Source: an uncultured Verrucomicrobiales bacterium (GTDB taxonomy: Bacteria; Verrucomicrobiota; Verrucomicrobiia; Limisphaerales; JACDHS01). From it: 9,065 nt of DNA. Location: positions 1 to 9,065 of the forward strand of contig CALJZV010000161.1 in assembly GCA_937983475.1 (NCBI GenBank), given 5' to 3'. The notes below the pieces were generated by a model that saw only the letters and a list, made by a program, of their open reading frames with translations, had not been told where the DNA came from and did no database searches. The stretch's first letter is position 1. The number at the start of each line of letters is the position of its first letter. The translations under genes were made by a program, and so were the position numbers. Shown in pieces: positions 1 to 7,045 of the stretch.

Positions 1-333
1 CTGCTCGACGACCTGAAGCTCAAGCCCAAGGATCCCGAGCCGGAGCCCGCTCCCGCGGCCGAAGAGGCGGTTGGCGCTCAACAAACCCCAACCCCAGAGG
101 AGCCCGCCCCCGCCCTTGGCGGCGTGTCGGTGACTGTGGATCAGGTGACGCGCCCCGGAGCGCTCGTCAGCGGCAAGGTGACCTTCAGCGATGGCAATGC
201 CGCCGAGTGGTATCTGGACCAGTATGGCCGTCTGGGAGTGGCGTCCAAGCAGCAGGGGTACAAGCCTTCGCAGAAGGACCTGATGGAGTTCCAGGCCAAG
301 CTGCAAAGCGAGATGGCCAAGCTGGGGTATTGA
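1..333 (+). CDS. C-terminal part of an unrecognised protein (5' end outside window)
   Basis: The reading frame is open from the first base to a TGA at 331-333, giving 110 visible residues; the true start lies upstream. A GTG at 124 is in frame but sits inside continuous coding-like sequence and is not a convincing start. The first 40 or so residues are a charged Pro/Glu/Ala-rich linker with repeated EP/AP pairs, typical of a flexible tether. They lead into a compact C-terminal module of about 70 residues with alternating beta-like stretches (SVTVDQV, SGKVTFSDG, AEWYLDQYGRLGV) and a final amphipathic helix ending in LGY. I do not recognise the domain and assign no function. The SDGxxAEWYLDxxGRLG segment looks like the most conserved part and would be the best search query. 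It converges on the downstream minus-strand gene with a 50 bp gap. Confidence 0.75.
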   Translation: MLDDLKLKPKDPEPEPAPAAEEAVGAQQTPTPEEPAPALGGVSVTVDQVTRPGALVSGKVTFSDGNAAEWYLDQYGRLGVASKQQGYKPSQKDLMEFQAKLQSEMAKLGY

Positions 334-360
334 TGGCCTGAGATTGGCCGGGTTTTATTT
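334..360 (+). terminator. possible weak intrinsic terminator
   Basis: Directly after the TGA, GGCC at 335-338 can pair with GGCC at 346-349 (7-nt loop, plus one T-G wobble outside), followed by a T-rich run GGTTTTATTTT. The stem is only 4-5 bp, so this is a weak candidate. Its position just after a stop codon, in a short convergent gap, is what supports it. Confidence 0.3.
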
Positions 361-383
361 TACTTTAAGGAAAATGAAGCGCT

Positions 384-1439
384 TCAGCGCGCGGGGGCAG
401 CGGTGGAGCCTTGGCTCTCGGAGCCAAACATACCTTTCATCATTTGGATGCCCAGTTTCTGCATGTTGAGCTGCTGCGTTTGGAATTCCTCCAACTGCTG
501 AAGCTGTTCGGGCGAAAGGATGCCTGCCGAGCGCTGGAGGACGCGCTGGTTCATTTCCTCCTGGAATTGCAGCACCTTTTCCATCGCGTCGCCGTCCATC
601 ATTTTCCTGAGATCCGCGCCATTGCCTTTCATGGCTGACTCCAGCTCCCGGGGCATCTGGCTGCGCTCCTCTCTCATGACCTGAAGCAGTTGGGCGGCCT
701 GGCCTTCACCAAGCTCGGCACCGTCCGAGAGGCTTTGGCGGAACTGATCCAATGCCATGCGATCCGCCAGGGATTTGGTGTAATCTTGATACTGCGCGAC
801 GCGATCCTCGCCGAGCAGTTCCTTGAGGCTGGCCTCCGTGTCCTTTGCGTCATCCTTGAGGGCATCGACGGTTTCCACGCGATTGGTGGCGTTGGCATCA
901 AACAGGTCAGCGGCACGGCTGCCCGCGGCCATCTGCTTGTCCAAGAGCAGTTCGGTGAATTTTTCCCGCTCCTCAGGGGTAAGGTTCAGTTCCTTGAACA
1001 GCGCGCCGTATTGCTTGTTGATCATCGTTTTCATCTGCTTGCGCATCATCTCGCGCATGGCCGGATCATCGAACATCTTCTTCATCATCTCGGACATGCC
1101 CTTGCCAAACGGCCCTTCCTTGGCTGAAGCCGCGTCAGGCGCCGGAGAAGCCAAGGCTGGAGCAACATCGCCAGGTTTTGTTGACTCGGTGGACTGGGAC
1201 GCGCGCAATGTGGAGACTTCGCTGGAAAGGTCGGCCATGCGGTTTTCCAGATGCTCCTTCTGCAAGGCCATCATCTGGAGCTGTTTTTCCTGTTCCCGGC
1301 GTGCCTGCTCGGCTTCCGTTTGCGCGAGACGCTCGGCCTCGACCTGTTGTTTGAGTGTCTCGGTTTTTTGCTTTTGAAAATAGGCGGCCGCGCCGAGCCC
1401 AAGCGCTGCGGCCAGAATGATGCCCACGATGGCTTTCAT
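384..1439 (-). CDS. membrane-anchored coiled-coil protein with two LTxxQ-like motifs
   Basis: Predicted protein of 351 residues. Residues 1-20 form a hydrophobic N-terminal segment rich in Ala, Leu and Gly (signal anchor or uncleaved signal peptide), so most of the chain should be periplasmic. Residues 22-80 are a Glu/Gln/Lys/Arg-rich predicted coiled coil, 81-107 a Pro/Ala/Ser linker, and 113-140 a striking Met-rich helix (EMMKKMF, REMMRKQMKTM). The remainder is almost wholly helical, with LTPEE at 153-157 and LSPEQ at 308-312. These resemble the LTxxQ motifs of Spy/CpxP-type periplasmic chaperones or sensors, but the protein is about twice their usual length and the similarity may only be structural. 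The ATG is preceded by AAAGGA (1450-1455, 10-nt spacer), which supports the start. A tRNA-Ser ends 26 nt upstream on the same strand. Specific function unknown; an envelope-stress or scaffold role is inference. Confidence 0.85.
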   Translation of the reverse strand: MKAIVGIILAAALGLGAAAYFQKQKTETLKQQVEAERLAQTEAEQARREQEKQLQMMALQKEHLENRMADLSSEVSTLRASQSTESTKPGDVAPALASPAPDAASAKEGPFGKGMSEMMKKMFDDPAMREMMRKQMKTMINKQYGALFKELNLTPEEREKFTELLLDKQMAAGSRAADLFDANATNRVETVDALKDDAKDTEASLKELLGEDRVAQYQDYTKSLADRMALDQFRQSLSDGAELGEGQAAQLLQVMREERSQMPRELESAMKGNGADLRKMMDGDAMEKVLQFQEEMNQRVLQRSAGILSPEQLQQLEEFQTQQLNMQKLGIQMMKGMFGSESQGSTAAPAR

Positions 1440-1465
1440 AAAAACCCGGTCCTTTGGAAAAATTT

Positions 1466-1554
1466 TGGCGGAGAGAGAGGGATTCGAACCCTCGGTAGTG
1501 TTTAGCTACGCACGCTTTCCAGGCGTGTGCCTTAAACCACTCAGCCATCTCTCC
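1466..1554 (-). tRNA. tRNA-Ser(GGA) with encoded CCA
   Basis: Read on the minus strand, this folds as a class II tRNA. The acceptor stem GGAGAGA (1548-1554) pairs exactly with TCTCTCC (1470-1476). The D region contains GCTGAGTGGTTTAAGGC. The anticodon stem CACGC/GCGTG encloses loop CTGGAAA (1516-1522), giving anticodon GGA at 1518-1520. A long variable arm (1494-1510) has a GTAG/CTAC stem, as expected for serine. The T arm GAGGG-TTCGAAT-CCCTC lies at 1477-1493. The discriminator base is G (1469), the usual serine identity base, and CCA is encoded at 1466-1468. GGA reads UCC and UCU codons. The tRNA is followed 26 nt later by the start codon of the minus-strand gene. Confidence 0.97.
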
Positions 1555-1567
1555 GCCGGTGCGGTTA

Positions 1568-1595
1568 AATGTAAGGCGATGGTGTCCGGACGCAA
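1568..1595 (-). promoter_or_regulatory. candidate sigma70-like promoter of tRNA-Ser
   Basis: On the minus strand, TTGCGT (1590-1595) is separated by 16 nt from TACATT (1568-1573), which ends 13 nt before the mature tRNA 5' end. The -10 box matches the consensus at 4 of 6 positions and the -35 at 3 of 6. Position and spacing fit a tRNA promoter with a very short 5' leader, but the boxes are weak and the organism's promoter consensus is unknown. Confidence 0.3.
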
Positions 1596-1754
1596 TGTTT
1601 TTCCCAGTCTCCTTCGGCGCGCAAAGCGGACAGGGAAGTTATTTTGGGGGCATTTGTGGGTGTCGCCCAGGTTGCTCCCGCTTGTTTTCCCCTGTTGTTC
1701 ATGGCAAATGGGGCTATGTTGAAGATGGGCGCTGAGGTTGGCGTCCATCTTTCC

Positions 1755-1771
1755 GCCCGGAGAAACCGGGC
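1755..1771 (+). promoter_or_regulatory. GC-rich hairpin in the AsmA leader, just before the ribosome binding site
   Basis: GCCCGG (1755-1760) and CCGGGC (1766-1771) form a perfect 6-bp stem closing the loop AGAAA. The ribosome binding site GGAG (1778-1781) begins 7 nt after the stem and lies 7 nt before the ATG at 1789. No T-run follows directly, so it is not a standard terminator. It could protect the mRNA 5' region or modulate ribosome access; this is inferred from position only. Confidence 0.4.
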
Positions 1772-1788
1772 CATCACGGAGACTTTTT

Positions 1789-4700
1789 ATGGCAGAAACA
1801 CAAAGCAAAACTAAACGGAGTTCGCTTGGCAAAAAACTGGCGATTGTAGCGGGAGCATTGGTGTTGGTGGTCGTGGTGGCTTATTTTGTCGTGACCAGCG
1901 GCGCGTTTTTCAAGTCGTTCATTCTGCCGCGCGTCGGCGAGGCGATGAACGCCGACATCTCCGTCGCGGAGGCGAGCATTCAACCCTTTTCCCAAGTCGC
2001 TTTGCAGAAATTAAAAGTGCAGCCGCGCGGCGCAGAAACCCTGCTTCAGGCCGAGTCGCTGGTCGCGCGGTATAACCTGCGCGCCATTCTTGGAGGCAAC
2101 ATTGACGTCAGTGAATTGACCCTCCAGTCGCCGGTCATTCGCATTGTGGAAACGCCCGAGGGCAAGTCCAACCTCGACCCGCTGTTGCCCAAGGAGGAAC
2201 CGTCCAAGGAGCCCAAGGCCGAGGAGCCGCCGCCGACAGTGAACATTCGCAACGTGTCTCTAAAGAACGCGACGGTGGAACACATCAAGCGCCACAAGGA
2301 CGGGCGCGAGGACCGTGCCGAATTGAGCGGATTGAACCTTTCGGTGGACCGTCTCCAGAATGGGGCCGCTGGGGTGCTGGAAGTGTCCTCGGCGATCAAA
2401 TACAGCACCGCGCTGGGAGCGCAGTCCGACCGGTTGGACGCGTCGCTGTCGGGCAAATTTGACTACGCGCTCACCAAAAAACTGGACCCCGAAAGCCTCA
2501 AGGGTTCAGCCAATCTGGACGTCAAGCAAGCCAGCGGCCAGTTTCAGGATTTGGCCGGCCTGAACGCGGCGCTTCGAGCGGATCTAACCCCGCAGGAAAT
2601 TCGCGCTCTGGCGCTTCATTTTTCCCAACGTGGAAAGAGTTTGGGGGAAATCCGGGCAAGCGGCCCATTTGACCCAGCCAAGGTCGAGGAGAAACTTCAG
2701 GTGGAAATTTCTTCCATCGACCGGCAGGTGCTGAATCTGGTGGGAGCGCCCTTGAAGATGGACTTTGGCACGACCAAGGTGTCCTCCAGCAACATCATCG
2801 AATTGGCCAAGGGCGGACAGTCGGTTTCCGTGCAGGGTCAGCTTCGCGGGAATGCGTTCAGCGTGACACATGAAGGCCACACGACGCCAAGGATGGATTT
2901 GGCCGCGGATTATGATTTGTTGGTGGATCAGGCCTCGGAGATGGCCGACGTCCGGACTTTTAACCTGGTCGGCAGGCAAAACAACCGACAACTGCTCGCA
3001 GCGTCGCTCTCCAAGCCGATAAAGCTCAACTGGGGCAAGGGCGCCGATGCGGTGGATGAATCGGCCTTTGAGTTGGTCGTCAACGAATTGAACCTTGCCG
3101 ATTGGCGTGCGTTCGCCGCCGATCTGAATCCGTCGGGCACCGCGAGCCTGAAGCTTTCCGCCGTTGCCGAGCAGGCCGGCAAGAAAGTGCGTTTTGATTT
3201 GACCACGGCTCTCGGCAATGTTGGCGCGACGCTGGACACCAACCGGGTGGAGGCTGTGGATTTGACCCTCGTTGCGCGGGGTGTCTTGCAGGATTTTGAC
3301 CGGCTGAATCTGGAGGAAGCGCGCGGTGAATTGGCCCGGCGCAAACAGCCTGTAGCCACATTTGCAGTGTCTGGCAATTATGCCATCAAGGCCGGGGAAG
3401 CCGATTTGCAGGCCAGGCTGGAGGGAACGCTGGCCCGACTGCTGGAATTGTCGCCAGTGGCTGAGTTGTCGGCCAGTGCCGGTACGGTGAGGTTTGAAGG
3501 TCGCGTCAAGCAAAGCGGCGAGACGCAGACGATCAATGGCTTGCTGAACCTGGATAATTTTACCGGAAGCTATGGCGACTATCGTTTTCAGAACTTTTAT
3601 ACTTCCGCAAAGACTGATCTCGACTTGAAAGGAAATGAACTGCTGTTGCGCCAGATGGAAACGGTGTTTCGGCAGGCTAATGAGCCGGGAGGCAGCGCTT
3701 CGGTCACAGGGCGTTATCACTTGGAAAAAGCCACCGGGCAGTTCGATGTGACCCTGGATCAATTGAACCAGCGCGTGCTGGGGCCGGTGCTGGAGTCCAG
3801 CCTGGGCGACCGCAAGCTCGCCTCCGCCACGCTTGCCGGCCAGGTCAAGGCCACCCTGGAATCCACCAACCTGATGGAAGTCAAAGCCGATGTGCGGCTC
3901 GGCAATTTTGTCGTGCTGGAACCGGGTTCAGCGTCCGCGCCTTCGCCGCTTTCCGGCCAGTTTCGCGCCGATGTCTCCTTGAAAAATGAAACCCAGCTTC
4001 ACATTCGCCAGTGTTCTGCGGACCTGGAATACGGCGGCCAGCCGGCGGGCGGATTCGACCTAAGCGGTCGTCTGGACACCGCGCGGACCGTCGGTCAGTT
4101 GGAATTGAAGCTGAAGGAGATCAACCAGCACGCGATCAAGCCGTTTGTGCCCGAGTTGGGCGGGCGCGAGTTGGTCACTGCTGCGGTGGCTGGCAACGCC
4201 TCGGCCAATCTTGAGGGCACCAACCGCGCTGCGGTGAAGGCCGACTTCAAGATTGCCAATCTGGTCTTGAAGGACCCGAAACAAGCCAAGGCGGACCCGC
4301 CGTTGAGCGCGGCGCTGTCGGTGGACGCCGCAATGGAAAAACAGATTCTTCAACTGCGACAGTGTGAGTTGACCCTGTCGCCGACGGCCCGCGCCAAAAA
4401 TCAGGCGCAGGTTTCCGGCAGCCTTGATTTATCCAAAACCAACGCCATCAGCGGCGCGCTTCAACTGGCCGCCGAGTCGCTGGACATCACGCCGTTTTAT
4501 GACTTGTTGAGCGCGGATACCAATGGCGCTCCTGCTGCGACAACCGCTGCCACATCCGACCCGCAGACCGAGCCCGAACCGATGGAGTTGCCGGTGGGCA
4601 AACTGGACCTGACGGTGAACATCGGCCAACTGCATTTGCGCGAAATCACGGCGAGCGGCTTGCAGGCCAAGGGCAGCGTCCAAGGCAGCAAGGTGTCGCT

Positions 4701-5583
4701 CAAGCCGGTGCAACTGGCGGTCAACGGCGCGCCGGTCACCGCGAGCGTGGACCTGGATCTGGGCGTGCGCGGGTACGCATATGACGTGTCGCTCAACGCC
4801 GACAAAATTCCGCTGGAACCTCTGGCCAACAGTTTCATGCCGGACAAACGCGGCCAGTATCAGGGACAGGTTCTGGCGCAAATGGCCATCAAGGGCAAAG
4901 GGACGACCGGCGCGAGCCTGCGGCAGCACTTAAACGGCCAGGCCAATGTCGGCTTCACCAACGCGAACATTCAGGTGGTGGGGCCGAAATTGCGCCGGGT
5001 GCTGGTGCCTATTGCCGCATTGCTGCGCGTGAGCGAAATCACTGAGTCGCCCGTGAACTGGATTGATACGCGTTTGGTGATGGGCAACGGCATGGTGGAC
5101 GTGAGCAAATTTGCCGTCGAAAGCGAAGCGTTTCAGGCCACCGCGCAGGGACAGATTCCCCTCGCCGATGTGCTGACCAATTCGCCGATGAACAAGTTGC
5201 CTGTGAATTTTTATCTTCGCCGGTCGCTGGCGCAGAAGGCCGGTCTGATGCCAGGCGATGCACCTGCGGACGCCAAGTATGTCAAGCTGCCCAACTTCGT
5301 GAAATTGACCGGCACGCTTGGAGAGCCCAAGGCGGATTTAAATGAGTTGGTGATCGCCGGCATGATCGGGCGCTCGGGCGCGGGCCTCGTTGGCGGGGAA
5401 GCCGGCAAAATCATCAAGGGCGTTGGAGGCATATTGACGGGCCAACCGCCGGTGACGCCGCCGTCTACCAACGGCGTCAACCGGACCAATCAGCTCTCCG
5501 GGGCGACCAACGCGCCCTCGACCAACATAGTGCCACCCGCGGTCAACCAGTTGCTTGATCTGTTCAAAAAGCCCAAAAATTAA
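1789..5583 (+). CDS. AsmA-family envelope protein with internal tandem repeats
   Basis: Predicted 1264-residue protein. A TTG at 1738 would add 17 residues, but the ATG at 1789 has a well-placed GGAG (1778-1781) and puts the basic residues directly before the membrane helix, so I chose it. Residues 17-37 form one inner-membrane helix, with the rest in the periplasm. The AsmA N-terminal pattern is clear: a basic/hydrophobic anchor, then SPVIRI..EGKSNLDPL (114-133), the hallmark strand plus GxxN motif. A Pro/Glu/Lys linker follows (136-149), then a long series of beta-rich repeats, clearest at 536-995. An AsmA C-terminal-like region covers about 1036-1190, a Gly-rich segment 1191-1218, and a Thr-Asn-Pro tail 1225-1264. 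AsmA/TamB proteins resemble repeating beta-groove lipid-transfer proteins and act in moving lipids between inner and outer membrane or in outer-membrane homeostasis; the exact cargo here cannot be told. It is the first gene of a possible operon with the peptidase and sulfotransferase. Only two cysteines occur (742, 859). Confidence 0.9.
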   Translation: MAETQSKTKRSSLGKKLAIVAGALVLVVVVAYFVVTSGAFFKSFILPRVGEAMNADISVAEASIQPFSQVALQKLKVQPRGAETLLQAESLVARYNLRAILGGNIDVSELTLQSPVIRIVETPEGKSNLDPLLPKEEPSKEPKAEEPPPTVNIRNVSLKNATVEHIKRHKDGREDRAELSGLNLSVDRLQNGAAGVLEVSSAIKYSTALGAQSDRLDASLSGKFDYALTKKLDPESLKGSANLDVKQASGQFQDLAGLNAALRADLTPQEIRALALHFSQRGKSLGEIRASGPFDPAKVEEKLQVEISSIDRQVLNLVGAPLKMDFGTTKVSSSNIIELAKGGQSVSVQGQLRGNAFSVTHEGHTTPRMDLAADYDLLVDQASEMADVRTFNLVGRQNNRQLLAASLSKPIKLNWGKGADAVDESAFELVVNELNLADWRAFAADLNPSGTASLKLSAVAEQAGKKVRFDLTTALGNVGATLDTNRVEAVDLTLVARGVLQDFDRLNLEEARGELARRKQPVATFAVSGNYAIKAGEADLQARLEGTLARLLELSPVAELSASAGTVRFEGRVKQSGETQTINGLLNLDNFTGSYGDYRFQNFYTSAKTDLDLKGNELLLRQMETVFRQANEPGGSASVTGRYHLEKATGQFDVTLDQLNQRVLGPVLESSLGDRKLASATLAGQVKATLESTNLMEVKADVRLGNFVVLEPGSASAPSPLSGQFRADVSLKNETQLHIRQCSADLEYGGQPAGGFDLSGRLDTARTVGQLELKLKEINQHAIKPFVPELGGRELVTAAVAGNASANLEGTNRAAVKADFKIANLVLKDPKQAKADPPLSAALSVDAAMEKQILQLRQCELTLSPTARAKNQAQVSGSLDLSKTNAISGALQLAAESLDITPFYDLLSADTNGAPAATTAATSDPQTEPEPMELPVGKLDLTVNIGQLHLREITASGLQAKGSVQGSKVSLKPVQLAVNGAPVTASVDLDLGVRGYAYDVSLNADKIPLEPLANSFMPDKRGQYQGQVLAQMAIKGKGTTGASLRQHLNGQANVGFTNANIQVVGPKLRRVLVPIAALLRVSEITESPVNWIDTRLVMGNGMVDVSKFAVESEAFQATAQGQIPLADVLTNSPMNKLPVNFYLRRSLAQKAGLMPGDAPADAKYVKLPNFVKLTGTLGEPKADLNELVIAGMIGRSGAGLVGGEAGKIIKGVGGILTGQPPVTPPSTNGVNRTNQLSGATNAPSTNIVPPAVNQLLDLFKKPKN
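3394..4779 (+). repeat. protein-level tandem repeat array inside the AsmA gene (four units)
   Basis: Four successive units begin at equivalent Gly or Tyr/Asp positions: residues 536, 650, 769 and 889, with a fifth start near 998 merging into the C-terminal domain. Spacing is 114, 119, 120 and about 108 residues. Each opens with a strand like GQFDVTL / GQLELKL / YDVSL, then a helix-like stretch (RVLGPVLESSL, AIKPFVPEL, ARLLELSPV), a strand such as AGQVKATLE or AGNASANLE, and, in the first three units, an LRQ motif: LLLRQM (Met623), LHIRQC (Cys742), LQLRQC (Cys859). Similarity is visible in protein but not as long exact DNA identity, so the duplication is old. Confidence 0.75.
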
Positions 5584-5653
5584 AGCACCCCTCGGAGCCC
5601 ATTCCCCTTTGCTTTCCGCTTGAGCCGCTGCTACAAGAGGCCGCTCATATTTT

Positions 5654-7027
5654 ATGCAACCTGTCTTGGATTATCTCGACCGCAACCGCGAACGGTTCCT
5701 TCAGCAACTGTGCGATTATGTCCGCTTTCCGAGCGTTTCGGCGCAGATGCAGCATCGCAAGGATCTCAAGCAATGCGCCCAATGGCTTGTGGATCACTGC
5801 CGCCGCATCGGTTTGGACGCGCGCTTGGTGCCGACTGCCGGCAACCCCGTTGTCGTCGCCAAAACCAAGCGCCGGAAGGGAACCGCCAAACCGTGCTACA
5901 TGGTGTATGGTCACTATGACGTGCAGCCGCCCGATCCGCTGGACCTGTGGCAAACCCCGCCGTTTGAGCCGCGCATCGAAGGCCGTTCCTTGTTCGCGCG
6001 AGGATCCAGCGACAACAAAGGGCAGAATTTCGCCCACCTCTGCGCGGTTGAGGCATTTCTGCAAACCGGCACGGAGCTTCCCTGCGATCTGGTGTTTGTC
6101 ATCGAAGGCGAGGAGGAGGTTGGCAGCAAAAACCTCGCGCCGTTTCTCAAGGAACACCGCGATGAGTTGAATTGCCATAGCGTGGTGGTTTCCGACACCG
6201 GCATGCCGTCCAAGAAGCACCCGGCGTTGACGTATGCGTTGCGCGGCATCGTGGCGGTGGAAATCCGGCTGGATGGCCCTTCGCGCGACCTGCACTCGGG
6301 CATTTGGGGCGGCACGGTCAACAACCCGGCCATGGCCCTGTGCCAGTTGCTCGCCCAGTTGCGCGACAAAAACGGCCGCGTGGCAATCCCCGGATTCTAT
6401 GACGATGTAAAACCGTTGTCCGCCTTTGAGCGAAAGCAGTTCGCCCGGCTGCCGATGACCCAAAAGGAATACCGCGACTTTCTCGGCGTGCCGGAATTGT
6501 TCGGTGAAAAGGGATTCACGCCCTTTGAGCAACGCGCCGCCCGGCCCACCATTGAAATCAACGGCCTCACCAGCGGCTACCAAGGGGAGGGCAGCAAGAC
6601 CATCGTGCCCGCCTGGGCCAGCGCCAAGCTGACGTTCCGGCTGGTGCCCGACCAGGACCCGGACAAGATCCGCAAGCACATTGTGCGGCATCTCAAGAAG
6701 CTCTGTCCGCGCACGGTCCGGTTGACGGTCAAGACCGGGCACGGCGGCGAGCCGTATCTGGTTTCTCCCGAAAGCGACATTGCCCAGGCGGGTTTGCGCG
6801 CCCTCAAGCGCGCCTTTGGCCGCGAACCGATACTCATGCGCGAAGGCGGTTCCATTCCCATCGTCAACGCGTTTAAAAACATCCTTGGCGCGGAAACCTT
6901 GCTGCTGGGCCTGGGGTTGCCAGATGACAACCCGCACTCGCCCAACGAGAAATTTGACCTCGATTGCTTCGAGAACGGAATGAAAATGAGCGCCTGCCTT
7001 TGGGACGAACTCGGGCGGTTGAAATAA
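5654..7027 (+). CDS. M20-family metallo-dipeptidase (carnosinase/CNDP2-like)
   Basis: Predicted 457-residue cytoplasmic enzyme without signal peptide or membrane segment; complete and of normal family length. M20 peptidases use two zinc (or manganese) ions to cleave dipeptides or N-acyl amino acids. The full ligand set is visible: His87 in YGHYDVQP with Asp89 beside it, bridging Asp120 in ARGSSDNKGQ, the catalytic Glu154 and ligand Glu155 in EGEEEVGS, Asp181 in VSDTG, and His428 in NPHSPNE. His214 in DLHSG matches the dimer-contact histidine that reaches into the partner's active site in carnosinase-type members. The lid/dimerisation domain spans about 200-365. The long insertion after DLHSGIWGG (PLSAFERKQF...EYRDFLGVPEL) is typical of the dipeptidase branch rather than DapE or ArgE. 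AAGAGG (5635-5640) lies 13 nt before the ATG, a somewhat long spacer. It follows the AsmA gene by 70 nt and precedes the sulfotransferase by 18 nt. The substrate cannot be read from the sequence. Confidence 0.93.
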   Translation: MQPVLDYLDRNRERFLQQLCDYVRFPSVSAQMQHRKDLKQCAQWLVDHCRRIGLDARLVPTAGNPVVVAKTKRRKGTAKPCYMVYGHYDVQPPDPLDLWQTPPFEPRIEGRSLFARGSSDNKGQNFAHLCAVEAFLQTGTELPCDLVFVIEGEEEVGSKNLAPFLKEHRDELNCHSVVVSDTGMPSKKHPALTYALRGIVAVEIRLDGPSRDLHSGIWGGTVNNPAMALCQLLAQLRDKNGRVAIPGFYDDVKPLSAFERKQFARLPMTQKEYRDFLGVPELFGEKGFTPFEQRAARPTIEINGLTSGYQGEGSKTIVPAWASAKLTFRLVPDQDPDKIRKHIVRHLKKLCPRTVRLTVKTGHGGEPYLVSPESDIAQAGLRALKRAFGREPILMREGGSIPIVNAFKNILGAETLLLGLGLPDDNPHSPNEKFDLDCFENGMKMSACLWDELGRLK

Positions 7028-7045
7028 TATAAGCCGCAACCGAAC

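Noticed and set aside
124..333. Separate 69-residue gene starting at GTG 124
   Set aside because: The same frame is open to the first base with a coding-like Pro/Glu/Ala-rich linker, and there is no ribosome binding site before 124. It is better read as the end of a longer gene.
1466..1554. tRNA-Ser as an integration site for a mobile element
   Set aside because: I saw no second copy of the tRNA 3' end, no integrase gene and no phage-like or plasmid-like genes in the window. All neighbours look like ordinary chromosomal genes.
1695..1720. TTGTTC...TATGTT as the AsmA promoter
   Set aside because: The spacer is only 14 nt and the -35 match is poor, so I cannot support it as a promoter.
1738..1788. 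TTG-initiated N-terminal extension of the AsmA protein
   Set aside because: There is no ribosome binding site at a suitable distance, the region contains the leader hairpin, and the ATG at 1789 has a well-spaced GGAG.
1701..1814. 37-codon upstream open frame overlapping the AsmA start
   Set aside because: It lacks a ribosome binding site before its ATG, and its product has no feature suggesting a real leader peptide.
2584..3762. 392-codon open frame on the minus strand inside the AsmA gene
   Set aside because: It is in the same codon register as the AsmA gene, has no recognisable domain and is explained by the sense gene's codon use.
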